64,000 bases of DNA. It comes from Synechococcus sp. KORDI-49 (lineage in GTDB: Bacteria > Cyanobacteriota > Cyanobacteriia > PCC-6307 > Cyanobiaceae). The notes beneath the pieces are model-generated. The model worked only from the letters and a program-made list of their open reading frames with translations, searched no databases and was not told where the DNA came from. The translations under genes were made by a program, and so were the position numbers. Positions 1 to 9,930 of this stretch are shown here, piece after piece (positions within the stretch are counted from its first letter, which is position 1; each line of letters starts with the position of its first letter). Where the stretch lies: positions 437,163 through 501,162 of the forward strand of contig NZ_CP006270.1 of assembly GCF_000737575.1 (NCBI RefSeq), in the 5' to 3' direction.

Positions 1-839
1 CAAACGTGCTCACCGCAGGCCAGCTCGTCAGCTTCGTAGATCTTGTCGGGATCGGTGATGCCCATCTCAGCGAGACGCGCCAGGTTGCCCTCCTTGGTCA
101 GGTCAGCCCATTCGGAGGTCTGAGCCACAGCAGGGTCGTACACCAGCTGACCCTGGAAGTGACCGCCGAGAGCCCGCATGGCAGCAGCGGAGATCACACC
201 TTCAGGAGCGGCGCCGATGCCCATCAGGCAATGGGTGCCAGTGCCGGCGAAACCACAGGCGATAGCGGCCTGAACGTCTCCGTCGGAGATGGGCTGGATG
301 CGGGCTCCGGTGGCCCGGATTTCAGCGATCAGGTCCTTGTGACGGGCACGATCCATCACCACGATCGTCAGTTCATCAACAGCGAGGCCGAGACATTCGC
401 TGAGGATCTTGATGTTTTCAGTGGCCGACTTACGGATGTCCACCTTGCCCTTGGCCGCCGGAGGCGCGGCCAGCTTCTTCATGTAGAAGTCGGGAGCATT
501 GAACAGACCGCCGCGGTCGGAAGCAGCCAGAACCGCCATGGATCCGCGCTGATTGAACGCGCAGAGGTTGGTGCCTTCGCAGGGATCGACAGCGAAGTCA
601 ACGCCAGGACCGGTGCCGCTGCCGACTTCCTCACCGATGTAGAGCATGGGAGCTTCATCACGCTCGCCCTCACCGATGACGATGCGGCCCTGCATCTGAA
701 TTTGTCCCATGCGCTTGCGCATGGCTTCCACGGCAGCGGCATCGGCCTCGTTCTTCAGGCCTTTGCCGGAGAGCTTGGCGGAGGCGATGGCAGCCTGTTC
801 GACAACCTCGAGAATTTCCTGAATGAGGGTCTGATCCAC
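1..839 (-). CDS. glpX: Class II fructose-1,6-/sedoheptulose-1,7-bisphosphatase (GlpX type), 3' end cut by window edge
   Basis: Dephosphorylates fructose-1,6-bisphosphate and, in cyanobacteria, sedoheptulose-1,7-bisphosphate in the Calvin cycle (established for the family). The visible N-terminal 279 residues carry the GlpX signatures [10 protein letters not shown] (about 56-65) and DPCEGTNLC (about 85-93). The family is about 334 aa, so roughly 55 C-terminal residues lie beyond the left edge. I chose the GTG at 839 because family members begin MDxTLIQE; the frame stays open upstream but with no family-like residues. It is divergent from rpe, another Calvin-cycle/pentose-phosphate gene, with about 150 nt between the starts that should hold both promoters. 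Identification is secure; the start is likely. Confidence 0.93.
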   Translation of the reverse strand, partial: MDQTLIQEILEVVEQAAIASAKLSGKGLKNEADAAAVEAMRKRMGQIQMQGRIVIGEGERDEAPMLYIGEEVGSGTGPGVDFAVDPCEGTNLCAFNQRGSMAVLAASDRGGLFNAPDFYMKKLAAPPAAKGKVDIRKSATENIKILSECLGLAVDELTIVVMDRARHKDLIAEIRATGARIQPISDGDVQAAIACGFAGTGTHCLMGIGAAPEGVISAAAMRALGGHFQGQLVYDPAVAQTSEWADLTKEGNLARLAEMGITDPDKIYEADELACGEHV

Positions 840-990
840 GGGACTCCAGATGTGGGGTGAAGGGGTTAGCAAGTCCATCGGGGCGGGCAGTTTGCCCTTG
901 CCGCAGTGGATCTCGGCGTCTGAGCGCGGCTCACTGTATCAGTGGCTTCCGTTGTCCCTAAAATCACCCCGCACTTCCGCGGTTCCCGCC

Positions 991-1674
991 ATGAGCACCA
1001 AGCCCCTGGTGATCTCGCCCTCCATTCTCTCGGCCGACTTCTCCCGTCTCGGAGAGGAGGTCAAGGCCGTTGACGAGGCAGGCGCAGACTGGATCCACGT
1101 TGATGTGATGGATGGCCGCTTCGTTCCCAACATCACCATCGGCCCCCTGATCGTGAGCGCCCTGCGCCCGGTGACGCAGAAGCCGCTGGATGTGCACCTG
1201 ATGATCGTTGAGCCTGAGAAGTACGTCCCTGATTTCGCCAAGGCCGGCGCAGACATCATCTCGGTGCAGGTGGAAGCCTGCCCTCACCTGCATCGCAACC
1301 TGGCCCAGATCAAGGACCTCGGCAAGAAAGCCGGTGCTGTGCTGAACCCCAGCACTCCCCTGGACACCCTGGAGTACTGCCTCGAGCTCTGCGATCTGGT
1401 GCTGATCATGAGCGTGAACCCCGGCTTCGGTGGTCAGAGCTTCATCGAGAACCAGGTGCAGAAGATCCGTGATCTCCGCCGCATGTGCGACGAGCGGGGC
1501 CTGGATCCCTGGATCGAGGTGGACGGCGGCATCAAGGCCGGCAACGCCTGGAAGGTGATCGAGGCCGGAGCCAATGCGATCGTCTCCGGATCCGGTGTAT
1601 TCAACCAGCCCGACTACGCCGAGGCGATCAAAGGAATCCGCAGCAGCAGCAGCAAGGAAGCGGTTCTGGTCTGA
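991..1674 (+). CDS. rpe: Ribulose-phosphate 3-epimerase
   Basis: Interconverts ribulose-5-phosphate and xylulose-5-phosphate in the Calvin and pentose phosphate pathways. The 227-aa TIM barrel shows the family motifs ILSADFSRL (12-20), the metal-binding HVDVMDG (37-43) and HLMI (69-72), the NPGFGGQ loop and the phosphate-binding VDGGI near the C-terminus. I take the ATG at 991 because the protein then begins [17 protein letters not shown] as homologues do; the longer open frame upstream has no family similarity. A strong hairpin terminator follows directly. The divergent neighbour glpX suggests shared carbon-fixation context. Confidence 0.97.
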   Translation: MSTKPLVISPSILSADFSRLGEEVKAVDEAGADWIHVDVMDGRFVPNITIGPLIVSALRPVTQKPLDVHLMIVEPEKYVPDFAKAGADIISVQVEACPHLHRNLAQIKDLGKKAGAVLNPSTPLDTLEYCLELCDLVLIMSVNPGFGGQSFIENQVQKIRDLRRMCDERGLDPWIEVDGGIKAGNAWKVIEAGANAIVSGSGVFNQPDYAEAIKGIRSSSSKEAVLV

Positions 1675-1701
1675 ACCAGGCGGTGTCGCTTCGTCATCGA
1701 T

Positions 1702-1726
1702 GCCCCGGCCATGGCCGGGGCTTTTT
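1702..1726 (+). terminator. Rho-independent terminator after rpe
   Basis: A perfect 9-bp GC-rich stem (GCCCCGGCC / GGCCGGGGC) with an ATG-sized loop is followed by five T residues. It lies 28 nt after the rpe stop codon. It also separates rpe from the convergent leftward microprotein gene. Confidence 0.85.
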
Positions 1727-1739
1727 CATGGGCCTCCGT

Positions 1740-1874
1740 TCAGAGAAGAGCCAGCAGAGCGATCAGCATCACCACCGCCAAACCGATCAGCACTCCCGTC
1801 ACAGCGGGGCGCACATCCACCGGTCGGTAGGCCGGAGCACAACGGCGGCAGCCACGGCGACTGGCCTGACTCAC
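1740..1874 (-). CDS. 44-aa membrane microprotein with N-terminal CxxC, downstream of ccsA
   Basis: The frame opens with GTG at 1874, encodes 44 residues and stops at 1740. The N-terminal part is basic with a CRRC motif (residues 9-12), followed by a clean hydrophobic helix from about residue 24 to 44, so a single-pass membrane peptide is predicted. It starts 22 nt after the ccsA stop on the same strand and would be the last gene of that unit. No family is recognised. Because it sits behind a cytochrome c maturation gene and carries a CxxC, a link to haem or thiol handling is possible, but that is inference. It could also be chance coding in a GC-rich spacer. Confidence 0.5.
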   Translation of the reverse strand: MSQASRRGCRRCAPAYRPVDVRPAVTGVLIGLAVVMLIALLALL

Positions 1875-1896
1875 GGCGCTTGGGTGCTGTTTGCTC

Positions 1897-2814
1897 TCAG
1901 CCTAGAAACCAGCCGTAGCTGTGCAATCCGATCCCGAGCAGGTTCACGCCGATGTAACAGACGCCGATCACGACAAGGCCGGCCACCGCCACCAGTGCCG
2001 GACGGCGCCCCTGCCAACCCCGGCTGAATCGGGTGTGGAGATAGGCCGCATAGACCAGCCAGCAGATCAGGGCCCAGGTCTCCTTGGGATCCCAGCTCCA
2101 GTAACTGCCCCAGGCTTCATTCGCCCAGACGGCACCGCTGATGATGCCCACCGTGAGCATCAGGAACCCGACGGTGATGGTGCGGTAGCTGAGGCTGTCG
2201 AGCTGCTCACTGGTGGAGAGCTGAACCGACTGCAGCTGCAGAACACCGACATCAGAGGCGGCAACGGACTGACGGAATCCACCACTGCCGATGGAACTGC
2301 TGCGCAGCTCCAGGTCGTCCCCTCGATCAGTGAACAGCACCGCCAGGGACAGCAGCGACCCCACCAGCAGAGCCGCGTAACTGACCATGATCACGCTCAC
2401 GTGCATCACCAGCCAGCTGGAGCGCAGGGCCGGAACAAGGGGAGCTGCCTCCTGCAGCTGATCCGGCAACGCGAAGCTGGCGAAGGCGATGCAGCCGAGC
2501 CCCATCGGTGTTGCCGCGGCGGCCACGAGCGGAGACGGCCAGCTGCGTTCCACCAGAAGCTGCGTGAGCGTGCAGGCCCAGGCCAGAAAGCACAGGGATT
2601 CGTAGAGGTTGCTGATGGGGAAATGACCCGACTGCCACCAGCGCAGAACCAGCTGGGTTGTGAGCAGAAGGTTCGCAACCGCCACCAGGAGCCTGACCTG
2701 CGACTGCAGGGATCGACCGGAGACCGCCCAGAACGCCAGAGGAAGAGCCAGCAGCAGCAGCGAGAAAGCGATGAATCCCAGCAGGGTCACCACGTCAGTC
2801 GGAGGGGTCGGCAA
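1897..2814 (-). CDS. ccsA: Cytochrome c biogenesis protein CcsA (System II haem handling)
   Basis: CcsA works with CcsB to move haem across the thylakoid membrane and attach it to apocytochromes c/f. The 305-aa protein is polytopic, with a hydrophobic N-terminal helix (about 8-30) and several further helices. It carries the diagnostic tryptophan-rich WWD-type motif [15 protein letters not shown] in the C-terminal third, followed by conserved transmembrane histidine context ([10 protein letters not shown] at the end). Length matches cyanobacterial and plastid CcsA. It follows the Lpt permease on the same strand after a 43-nt gap and is followed by a small CxxC membrane peptide. Confidence 0.95.
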   Translation of the reverse strand: MPTPPTDVVTLLGFIAFSLLLLALPLAFWAVSGRSLQSQVRLLVAVANLLLTTQLVLRWWQSGHFPISNLYESLCFLAWACTLTQLLVERSWPSPLVAAAATPMGLGCIAFASFALPDQLQEAAPLVPALRSSWLVMHVSVIMVSYAALLVGSLLSLAVLFTDRGDDLELRSSSIGSGGFRQSVAASDVGVLQLQSVQLSTSEQLDSLSYRTITVGFLMLTVGIISGAVWANEAWGSYWSWDPKETWALICWLVYAAYLHTRFSRGWQGRRPALVAVAGLVVIGVCYIGVNLLGIGLHSYGWFLG

Positions 2815-2857
2815 CGGTGTCGTGCGATCAACCAGAGATCAATTCTGACGGCTCACC

Positions 2858-4012
2858 TCAACGACTGGCCTGGCGAAGCAACGCTCCGCCGCAGCCCAGG
2901 GAGATCAGCACCGGTAACCAGGCGGCTGTCACAGCCGGAAGCGTGCCCTTCACGCCCAGGGAGCTGAAGCTGAAACTGAGCACGTAATAGCCGAGAATCA
3001 ACAGCACGCTGATGCCGAAGCCCTGGCTGCGGCTGGTGCGTGACCCTGGCCTGGAGCCGAGACTGCTGCCGATCAGAGCGAACACCAGGCAGGAGACCGG
3101 GAAGGTGAACTTCTCCTGGATACGAACGGCAAGCCGGCGAGCTTCCTTGGCGTTGCCTGCCTCCACGTACAGCTGCCTGGCCTTGATCGCCTCCCCGATG
3201 GTCATGTTGTTGGCATCCCGCGGAAGACGGGCCACCTTCAGAGGCCCGGCACTGAGGGGATAGAGGTAGCGATCGAAATCCACACGGGTGGTGCTGCCGT
3301 TGGTGTTGAGCGTGAGGATCTGACCGTCGAGAAACTCCCATTTCGCCTCCTGTTCCCGCCAGAGAGCCTTTTCGGCAACGAGCATCTGGCGGAAACCGAC
3401 CCGGGAGAAATCCAGCACGGTCACATCGAGCATCTCCCCCTTCTCGAATCGGCGGGCATAGAACAGCTGATTGAGCCCTCGTCCGCGTTGTTCATCGTCC
3501 CTGCCCTGCAACCGCCCGAAACGTGAATAGATGATGTCCTTGCCCTTCTCCGTGGCCAGGGAGCGGCCGAGAGCACGCTGCAGAGTGGATTCAGCGCTTC
3601 GGTTCGCCTGCGGAACGATCACATCGTTGAACACCAGGGTGAGCCCGGTGAGCAGGATCGCCAGAACCAGGGCCGGTGCCACCAGTCGCACCGTGCTGAC
3701 TCCAACGCTGCGCAGCGCCGTGAGCTCACTGTTGGCCGAGAGCCGGCTGTAGGCCAGAAGTGTCGCCATCAACGTGGCCATCGGGAAGGAGATGACCAGA
3801 AAACTGGGGAGTTTGAGAGCCATCACCTGCACGGCCACCGTCACCGGCAATCCCGATTCGACGATGCGCCGCACCAGATCGAACATCACACCGACGGAGA
3901 GGGAAACGACGGTGAAGGCCGCGATGGCGAACAGCAGCGGCCCCGTGAGTTCACCGAACAGCCAGCGATCAAGAAGCGGTACTTTGCGCGGCAGCGGGGG
4001 AAGGCTGATCAA
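2858..4012 (-). CDS. LptF/LptG family (YjgP/YjgQ) permease, LPS export
   Basis: This is a 384-aa inner-membrane permease of the YjgP/YjgQ family. It shows two hydrophobic helices near the N-terminus (about 25-75), another pair around 100-125, a large periplasmic beta-rich domain, and three helices at the C-terminus (about 305-375). In enterobacteria LptF and LptG pair with LptB to drive lipopolysaccharide out of the membrane; cyanobacteria usually have one such permease, so I do not choose F or G. Its start overlaps the lptB stop by 4 nt (ATGA), and lptA is just upstream. Together they make a compact LPS-transport operon. Confidence 0.9.
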   Translation of the reverse strand: MISLPPLPRKVPLLDRWLFGELTGPLLFAIAAFTVVSLSVGVMFDLVRRIVESGLPVTVAVQVMALKLPSFLVISFPMATLMATLLAYSRLSANSELTALRSVGVSTVRLVAPALVLAILLTGLTLVFNDVIVPQANRSAESTLQRALGRSLATEKGKDIIYSRFGRLQGRDDEQRGRGLNQLFYARRFEKGEMLDVTVLDFSRVGFRQMLVAEKALWREQEAKWEFLDGQILTLNTNGSTTRVDFDRYLYPLSAGPLKVARLPRDANNMTIGEAIKARQLYVEAGNAKEARRLAVRIQEKFTFPVSCLVFALIGSSLGSRPGSRTSRSQGFGISVLLILGYYVLSFSFSSLGVKGTLPAVTAAWLPVLISLGCGGALLRQASR

Positions 4013-4737
4013 AGCTGGAATCCCTCCCCGAGGTAATGACGACGGACCAGGGGATCGGAGGCCACCGTTTCGGAAAGTCCCGACGCCAGAATCGATCCAT
4101 CGTTGAGGATGTAAGCGCGATCGGTGATGGCGAGGATCTCCCGAACGTTGTGATCGGTGATCAGGATTCCCATGCCGAGGCTGCGCAGAGACTGAATCAG
4201 CAGCTGAAGATCGGCGACAGCAAGCGGGTCGACCCCGGCGAACGGTTCATCCAGCAGCAGATAACGGGGACCATCGCGGCCGACCGCCAGAGCCCTGGCC
4301 ACCTCGCAACGGCGGCGTTCACCTCCGGACAGCTGAAACCCGCGGCGATCCATGAAGAGAGTGAGATGGAACTGATCGATCAGCTGATCGCGGCGGTCCC
4401 GACGCTCCTGATTGCTCAGATCGGTCTGGGCAAGAGCGATCTCCAGATTCTCCCGGACGCTCAGCTGTCGGAAGACGCTGGGTTCCTGCGGCAGATAACC
4501 GATGCCCAGCCGGGCGCGCTGAGGCATGGAGAGTCCGGCAACGGCCAGGCCGTCGAGATTCACCGCTCCACGGTCGGGCCTCAGCAGCCCGACCACGAGA
4601 TTGAAGGTGGTCGTCTTTCCCGCACCGTTGGGACCCAGCAGCCCCACCACTTCGCCCGGAGAGAGATCGAGGCTCACGTCACGAACAAGCTGACGACCGC
4701 CCAGGCTGATGGAGACAGTCTCCAGCGTCAGGCTCAT
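4009..4737 (-). CDS. lptB: LPS-export ABC transporter ATP-binding protein LptB
   Basis: LptB is the cytoplasmic ATPase that energises LPS extraction by the LptF/G permease. The 242-aa protein has Walker A GPNGAGKTT (35-43), a Q-loop Gln near 84, the ABC signature LSGGE (136-140), Walker B LLLDEP (160-165) and an H-loop in ITDHN. I start it at the ATG at 4737, which overlaps the lptA stop as ATGA and gives the family-typical MSLTLE beginning; the longer frame upstream runs into lptA. The ATGA junctions on both sides suggest translational coupling across lptA-lptB-permease. Confidence 0.95.
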   Translation of the reverse strand: MSLTLETVSISLGGRQLVRDVSLDLSPGEVVGLLGPNGAGKTTTFNLVVGLLRPDRGAVNLDGLAVAGLSMPQRARLGIGYLPQEPSVFRQLSVRENLEIALAQTDLSNQERRDRRDQLIDQFHLTLFMDRRGFQLSGGERRRCEVARALAVGRDGPRYLLLDEPFAGVDPLAVADLQLLIQSLRSLGMGILITDHNVREILAITDRAYILNDGSILASGLSETVASDPLVRRHYLGEGFQL

Positions 4738-5156
4738 GGAACCATCGGAGTCGGACTGCTGGACTTCGTCTCGAGGGACCACTGGCTGAACACCTGCCCA
4801 CCATCGGTTGGCAGGGCAAGAGCACGCTCTTCGTCGAGCAGGTAGGTCACCTGTCCGGCCCTCAGAAGATTGCCATCCTTCTGAACCACGTCGACATCCC
4901 CGCTGAGCACGATGCGCTCCTCCTTGGTGAAGTACTGGGCCTGCCGGCTGGTGGCGACGACACCGCGGTTGGCATGAACCAGCCGCACGTTGCCGGAGGC
5001 GGTGATCACGCCGGTGACATTGTCCGCCGACTGCTGATCGGATTCGATGGTGATCAGCCCCTCCCCCTGCGGATCAGCGGCTTGGAGCGGAACAGCTCCG
5101 AACAGAAGTGATGACAGCAGGATCAGAAGGGGTGACCAGCCGGTGGACCTGAACAT
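4734..5156 (-). CDS. lptA: LptA/OstA-like periplasmic LPS-transport protein
   Basis: A 140-aa protein with an N-terminal signal sequence (hydrophobic stretch about 8-24 ending near AQA-like VPLQAAD) followed by an OstA-type beta-jellyroll. Repeated short strands such as GVITASGNVRLVH and RIVLSGDVDVVQKDGN are characteristic of LptA/OstA N domains. LptA forms the periplasmic bridge that carries LPS to the outer membrane. It overlaps lptB by 4 nt, supporting the function through context. It follows the DUF309 gene after about 59 nt. Confidence 0.88.
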   Translation of the reverse strand: MFRSTGWSPLLILLSSLLFGAVPLQAADPQGEGLITIESDQQSADNVTGVITASGNVRLVHANRGVVATSRQAQYFTKEERIVLSGDVDVVQKDGNLLRAGQVTYLLDEERALALPTDGGQVFSQWSLETKSSSPTPMVP

Positions 5157-5215
5157 CTCGGAAGGCGCTTTCGCAGCCTGAAGCTGCTGGATGTTGCGTG
5201 GACACTACAGCCTGC

Positions 5216-5572
5216 TCATGGGCTGTTCCGAAGCACGGGGACAGTGCACGACTCGGGATCGCCGTCCAGCTGCAGCAGCTCGAGACGCCCCTGGATCACA
5301 GCGCAGAGGCCGTCGAGATCGAGACCGAGATCGGGTGTTCCCGGCCGGCGAAGCCTTCCGAGCGCTTCGCCGAACAGGATGGTGGCCCCACGACGGTTGC
5401 CCCTCTGCAGATGCAGCTGGGCCACCGCTACCTGCAGGATGCCCTGGAGGCTGCGTCGTTCGGGCTCGCCGGTTTCATGCCAGAGCTCCTCGAACACGTC
5501 ATGGGCGTCGTACCACTGCTGACTGTTGAAGAGCTCGATCGCCTGCTGAAAGCGGGGATCCGCCTCGGGCAT
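5216..5572 (-). CDS. DUF309 family protein
   Basis: This 118-aa protein contains the DUF309 signature HDVFEELWHETG near residues 23-34 and a second helical stretch (RSLQGILQVAVAQLHLQRGN). The domain is a small all-helical fold of unknown function, common in cyanobacteria, plastids and Gram-positives. Its ATG overlaps the typA stop codon by one base (TGATG), so it is probably translated from the typA message. I do not assign a biochemical role. Confidence 0.88.
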   Translation of the reverse strand: MPEADPRFQQAIELFNSQQWYDAHDVFEELWHETGEPERRSLQGILQVAVAQLHLQRGNRRGATILFGEALGRLRRPGTPDLGLDLDGLCAVIQGRLELLQLDGDPESCTVPVLRNSP

Positions 5573-7374
5573 CAGCGCTTGGCCATCTTCTTGGCCGGCA
5601 GCTTGCGGAGACGGATGGATTCCTGGGTGACTTCCAGCATCTCGCCGGGTCCGATGTACTCAAGCGCACGCTCGAGGGTCATCTGGATGGGTGCCTGGAG
5701 GGTATCGAGTTCATCGGCACCAGCCGAGCGCATGTTGGTGAGCTGCTTCGTCTTGCAGACGTTGATCTCCAGATCCTGGGGCCGGTTGTATTCGCCGATG
5801 ATCATCCCCTTGTAGACCTTGGTGCCGGGCGAGATGAAGAACTGACCGCGGTCCTCGGCGTTCTTGAGGGCATAGAACGTGGCGGTGCCTTCCTCGAAGG
5901 CGATCAGAACACCGTTGCGTCGGGTATCGAAATCCCCAACCATCGGCCGGTACTCGAAGAAGGAATGGCTCATGATTCCCTCGCCGCGGGTGGCACGGAT
6001 GAATTCACCGCGGAAGCCGATCAGACCACGGGAGGGAACGATGAACTCCAGCTGGGTACGGCCGTCCTGACCGGTCTCCATGTTCTGCATCTCACCCTTC
6101 CGGGTGCCCAGCTTCTCGATGCAACCGCCGACCGCCTCTTCGGGCACATCCATCACCAGCGTCTCAACAGGCTCACAGGGGGTGCCATCGATGGTGCGGT
6201 AGATCACCTGCGGCTGCGACACCTGGAATTCATATCCCTCACGCCGCATCGTCTCGATCAGGATGCCGAGGTGCAGCTCGCCGCGGCCGCTGACGGCGAA
6301 GCGGTCCGGAGAATCGGTGTCCTCGACCCGGAGCGCCACGTTGGTGAGCAGTTCCCGCTGAAGACGGTCGCGCACCTGACGGCTGGTCACGAACTTGCCC
6401 TCTTTGCCAGCGAAAGGGGAGTCGTTGACCACGAACGTCATCTGCAGCGTGGGCTCATCCACTTTGATCAGCGGCAGTGCTGTGGGCTCATCGGGACAGG
6501 CGATGGTTTCGCCGATGTTCACGTCATCGAAGCCGGCCACAGCCACCAGATCTCCGGCGGAGGCCTCTTCGATTTCAACGCGTTGCAGCCCCTCGAAGCC
6601 CAGCAGCTTGCTGATGCGGCCCTTCTTGACGGAACCATCGTCTTTGATCAGAGCAGCGCTCTGGCCCTGCTTGATTTTTCCGTTGTGAACGCGGCCGATG
6701 ATGATGCGACCCAGGAAATCGGAGTAATCCAGAGTGGTGATCTGGAGCTGAAGCGGTTTCTCCGAATCACCCACCGGGGGTGGAACATGGCGCAGGATCG
6801 CGTCGAACAGCGGCCGCATGTTCTCGCTGTCGGTCTTCATGTCGGGCTTGGCAAAGCCGCCCAGACCACTTCCGAACAGATAGGGGAAATCGCACTGGTC
6901 GTCATCAGCGCCCAGTTCGATGAACAGATCCAGCACCTTGTCGACGGCGGTTTCGGGATCAACCCGGGCCCGATCGATCTTGTTGACGAACACGATCGGA
7001 CGCAGTCCCTGCTCGAGGGCTTTCTTCAGGACGAAACGGGTCTGTGGCATCGGACCCTCGTTGGCATCGACGATCAGCAGACAGCCATCGACCATGCCGA
7101 GCACCCGCTCCACCTCCCCGCCGAAATCAGCGTGACCCGGGGTATCAACAATGTTGATGCGCGTCTCGTTGTACGTGACAGCGGTGTTCTTCGACAGGAT
7201 TGTGATGCCGCGCTCGCGCTCCAGGTCGTTGGAGTCCATCACGCAGGTGGGAACCGCTTCGTTGTCGCGGAAGATGCCCGACTGAGCCAGCAGTGAGTCG
7301 ACCAGGGTCGTCTTGCCGTGGTCAACGTGGGCGATGATCGCGATATTGCGAATCGCCTTTTGCTGGGCGCTCAT
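5572..7374 (-). CDS. typA: Ribosome-associated GTPase TypA/BipA
   Basis: TypA/BipA is a translational GTPase that binds the ribosome under stress and helps 50S assembly. The 600-aa protein has G1 AHVDHGKT (15-22), G3 DTPG (77-80) and G4 NKID (131-134), then elongation-factor domains II, III and V and the BipA-specific C-terminal domain (motifs [14 protein letters not shown] and [13 protein letters not shown]). Length equals the family norm. It leads a leftward run into the DUF309 gene and the lpt cluster. Identification is secure. Confidence 0.97.
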   Translation of the reverse strand: MSAQQKAIRNIAIIAHVDHGKTTLVDSLLAQSGIFRDNEAVPTCVMDSNDLERERGITILSKNTAVTYNETRINIVDTPGHADFGGEVERVLGMVDGCLLIVDANEGPMPQTRFVLKKALEQGLRPIVFVNKIDRARVDPETAVDKVLDLFIELGADDDQCDFPYLFGSGLGGFAKPDMKTDSENMRPLFDAILRHVPPPVGDSEKPLQLQITTLDYSDFLGRIIIGRVHNGKIKQGQSAALIKDDGSVKKGRISKLLGFEGLQRVEIEEASAGDLVAVAGFDDVNIGETIACPDEPTALPLIKVDEPTLQMTFVVNDSPFAGKEGKFVTSRQVRDRLQRELLTNVALRVEDTDSPDRFAVSGRGELHLGILIETMRREGYEFQVSQPQVIYRTIDGTPCEPVETLVMDVPEEAVGGCIEKLGTRKGEMQNMETGQDGRTQLEFIVPSRGLIGFRGEFIRATRGEGIMSHSFFEYRPMVGDFDTRRNGVLIAFEEGTATFYALKNAEDRGQFFISPGTKVYKGMIIGEYNRPQDLEINVCKTKQLTNMRSAGADELDTLQAPIQMTLERALEYIGPGEMLEVTQESIRLRKLPAKKMAKR

Positions 7375-7431
7375 GCGGGTTGACCGTTAGAAATTGTGAA
7401 GAACGCCATAGGCGCAGGGCGAAAGGATATC

Positions 7432-9930
7432 TCAACGTGAGATCCGACTGGTCCGTTCTGGACCTTGCACGCGCAAGCTGCCGCGGGTGACCCCGAGTTG
7501 ATGGTCGATGCGCTCCTGCTTCCAGACGTCACGCGATGCAAGCCGGCCAGCCAGGGCATCCGCGTAAAGGAGGACGCGTCTTCGGGTGGCCTCTGCCCCC
7601 TCGTCGAGCAGTTCCAGACGGACGTGACGCACGCCGGCCTGACGCAGAGCCGGCAACCCCTCGACACCGGTCTGAGCCGTGCCGTTGAACAGGGTGTTGC
7701 GGCAGCCCAGATCCGCGCGCAGAGGATGTTCCACACCACTGCGGTCACGGAGAGTCACTGTGTGCTGCTCGCAGGGGCGACCACAGTCGGTGTGATCGTG
7801 CCCCTCGGAGAGGAAAGCGCAGAACAGACAGTGCTCCATGTGAAACAGGGGCATGTGCTGATGCAGGGTCACCTCCAGGCGCGATGACTCCACCCCGGCG
7901 GACAGATCCAGCAACTGCTGGAGATTGAGGTCGTAGCTGGCTGTGATCCGTTTCAGCCCCCAGTGACTTCGATACCAGTCGAAGCTGAGGGGATTGGCGG
8001 CATTGAGGGAGAAATCACCGACGCAGGGTGCCAGGGGAGTGAGGATCTCCAGTTGATCGGCATTGCGCACCAGATAGCCATCCGGTCGAGCGCGGATCAG
8101 CGGCTCCAGGGTCCAGCGCTCATCAGGCCGGGTGATCCGGCTGCCGGCAAGCCAGATGCCCTCGGGCCAGACGCCCCGGGCCATGGCCACAGCCTCCCGG
8201 AGCTGCCGTGGCTGATCGAGGTCGGCCACCACGGAGCGGATCGGCGCTGCCCCGTCGGGAAGCTCCATCAGCGCTCGAAGCTGGTTCAGGCTTCTCACGA
8301 GCACCACCAGACCCATCGGCTCGTCTTGGCAACCGTCTGCTGCCGCCGGGACAAACTCCGAGAGGACGGCTGCAGGATCGAGAGGCACAGAAGCAAGCGG
8401 CTGCTCAGCGACCGGTGATCCAAGAGCCTCCAGAAGGGCCCGGCGCATGCGGTTCAGTTCTGCCACCGGTAGGAACAGATCGCCTTCGAGCTCGACCTTG
8501 AGATCACGCAACCGCCAGCCGCTGCCGCCGAGACGCCCGAGCTGCTGCTCAAGACGCGCCCGGTCCAGGGGGCGCTGATCCGCGGACTGCAAGGGCATGG
8601 CACTGCTGATGACTACGCCCCTCTCCGGCTGCTCGAGCCTCAGGACGTCACCACGGCGTCCAACCACCCGCAGCGACAGATCACGGGGCCGGGCCTCGGT
8701 GGGTCGACGCGCCATCCGCTGCCACTGGCTCTGCCATTCCGGATCGCTGGTCAGCCAGACCGATGCTCCGGCGCGCAGGGCGCGGGTTTCGATCCTTCCA
8801 GGACCCAGACGCAGTTTCAGGCGTTCCTGTCCGAGCTGTTCACAGGCCATGACGCGGCCTCCCACCTCGTCGGGAGGTCGCAACGGGTCGTCCGACAGAG
8901 CCTCCAGGACGATTCCCTGACCGGGTCGCAGGCGCTCCCGGCTGCGGATCTGCAGCCAGCCTCCGCGATCAACCTGCAGCAGGCGACCGATCAGCGGTCC
9001 ACGCTTCTTGCTCCAGCGCCCATGGACCAGCCGGCGATGGTTCACTCCCTCAAGCCAGCCTGTTGAAAGCCCCCGGGAGAAGGCCAGCTCCAGCTGCCTC
9101 TGGACGGGTTCGGGCTCAGGACGGTCGAGGCGCTGCCGATAGGCATCGGTCACCGCTGCTACGTAACTGGCGTCCTTCAAACGCCCCTCGATCTTGAGGC
9201 TGGCAATGCCGATGCGCTGCAGCTCAGGCAGCAGCTCCCAGGCCGCCAGGTCCTGGGGTGAGAGTAGATAGCGCTGATCCTCAAGCGCACGGGGAACGCC
9301 GTCAACGACGAGTTCATAGGGCAGGCGACAGGCCTGGGCGCATTCCCCGCGATTGGCACTGCGCTGGCCCAGGGATTCACTCGTGAGGCACTGGCCGGAG
9401 TAGGCCACGCAGAGCGCTCCGTGCACGAAGACCTCGAGTGGCATGGCCAGGTGGCGATCCCGCAGCTGACGCTGCAGGCGTTCGAGGTCTCTCAGCGCCA
9501 GTTCCCGGGCCAGCACCACCCGTTCGCAGCCCAGGGATGCGGCCTGAGCCACGCCGGCGGCACTGGTGATCGACATCTGAGTGGAGGCGTGCAGCGTCAG
9601 CTGGGGCACGAGTCTCCGGGCCAGCCTGCAGAGGCCGACGTCCTGCACGATCACGGCATCCACACCGGCCTCCGCTGCGGCGATCAGCAGCTGAGCTGCC
9701 CGCTCGAGCTCATCGCTGAACACCAGCACGTTGAAGGTGAGACATCCCTTCACCTGTCGCTCGTGCAGCCAGTGCATCACCGACGGAAGCTCGTCGATGC
9801 GGAAATTCTCGGCCCGCTGGCGGGCGTTGAAGGCGTCCACACCGAAGTAGACGGCATCGGCTCCAGATGCCACCGCTGCCCGCAGAGCCGGCCAGTCGCC
9901 GGCTGGCGCCAGCAGCTCAGGAATGTTCAA
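7432..9930 (-). CDS. U32 family peptidase/tRNA-rRNA hydroxylase-like protein
   Basis: The 832-aa protein begins MNIPELLAPAGDWPALRAA, the hallmark of U32 proteins, and carries the core U32 signature (about 168-205: FVHGALCVAYSGQCLTS then a GECAQACRLPY cysteine stretch). Further cysteines occur late in the protein (CLFCAF, CGRPCEQH), consistent with an iron-sulfur site. Bacterial U32 members include TrhP/RlhA (RNA 5-hydroxycytidine/uridine synthesis) and UbiU/V; this long form resembles the RlhA/collagenase-like branch with a C-terminal extension. Old names say collagenase-like protease, which is probably not the real activity. It overlaps the upstream carboxypeptidase gene by 4 nt. Confidence 0.88.
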   Translation of the reverse strand: MNIPELLAPAGDWPALRAAVASGADAVYFGVDAFNARQRAENFRIDELPSVMHWLHERQVKGCLTFNVLVFSDELERAAQLLIAAAEAGVDAVIVQDVGLCRLARRLVPQLTLHASTQMSITSAAGVAQAASLGCERVVLARELALRDLERLQRQLRDRHLAMPLEVFVHGALCVAYSGQCLTSESLGQRSANRGECAQACRLPYELVVDGVPRALEDQRYLLSPQDLAAWELLPELQRIGIASLKIEGRLKDASYVAAVTDAYRQRLDRPEPEPVQRQLELAFSRGLSTGWLEGVNHRRLVHGRWSKKRGPLIGRLLQVDRGGWLQIRSRERLRPGQGIVLEALSDDPLRPPDEVGGRVMACEQLGQERLKLRLGPGRIETRALRAGASVWLTSDPEWQSQWQRMARRPTEARPRDLSLRVVGRRGDVLRLEQPERGVVISSAMPLQSADQRPLDRARLEQQLGRLGGSGWRLRDLKVELEGDLFLPVAELNRMRRALLEALGSPVAEQPLASVPLDPAAVLSEFVPAAADGCQDEPMGLVVLVRSLNQLRALMELPDGAAPIRSVVADLDQPRQLREAVAMARGVWPEGIWLAGSRITRPDERWTLEPLIRARPDGYLVRNADQLEILTPLAPCVGDFSLNAANPLSFDWYRSHWGLKRITASYDLNLQQLLDLSAGVESSRLEVTLHQHMPLFHMEHCLFCAFLSEGHDHTDCGRPCEQHTVTLRDRSGVEHPLRADLGCRNTLFNGTAQTGVEGLPALRQAGVRHVRLELLDEGAEATRRRVLLYADALAGRLASRDVWKQERIDHQLGVTRGSLRVQGPERTSRISR

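Noticed and set aside
6-860. 284-aa rightward frame over glpX
   Set aside because: The minus strand encodes clear GlpX signatures; the plus frame has none.
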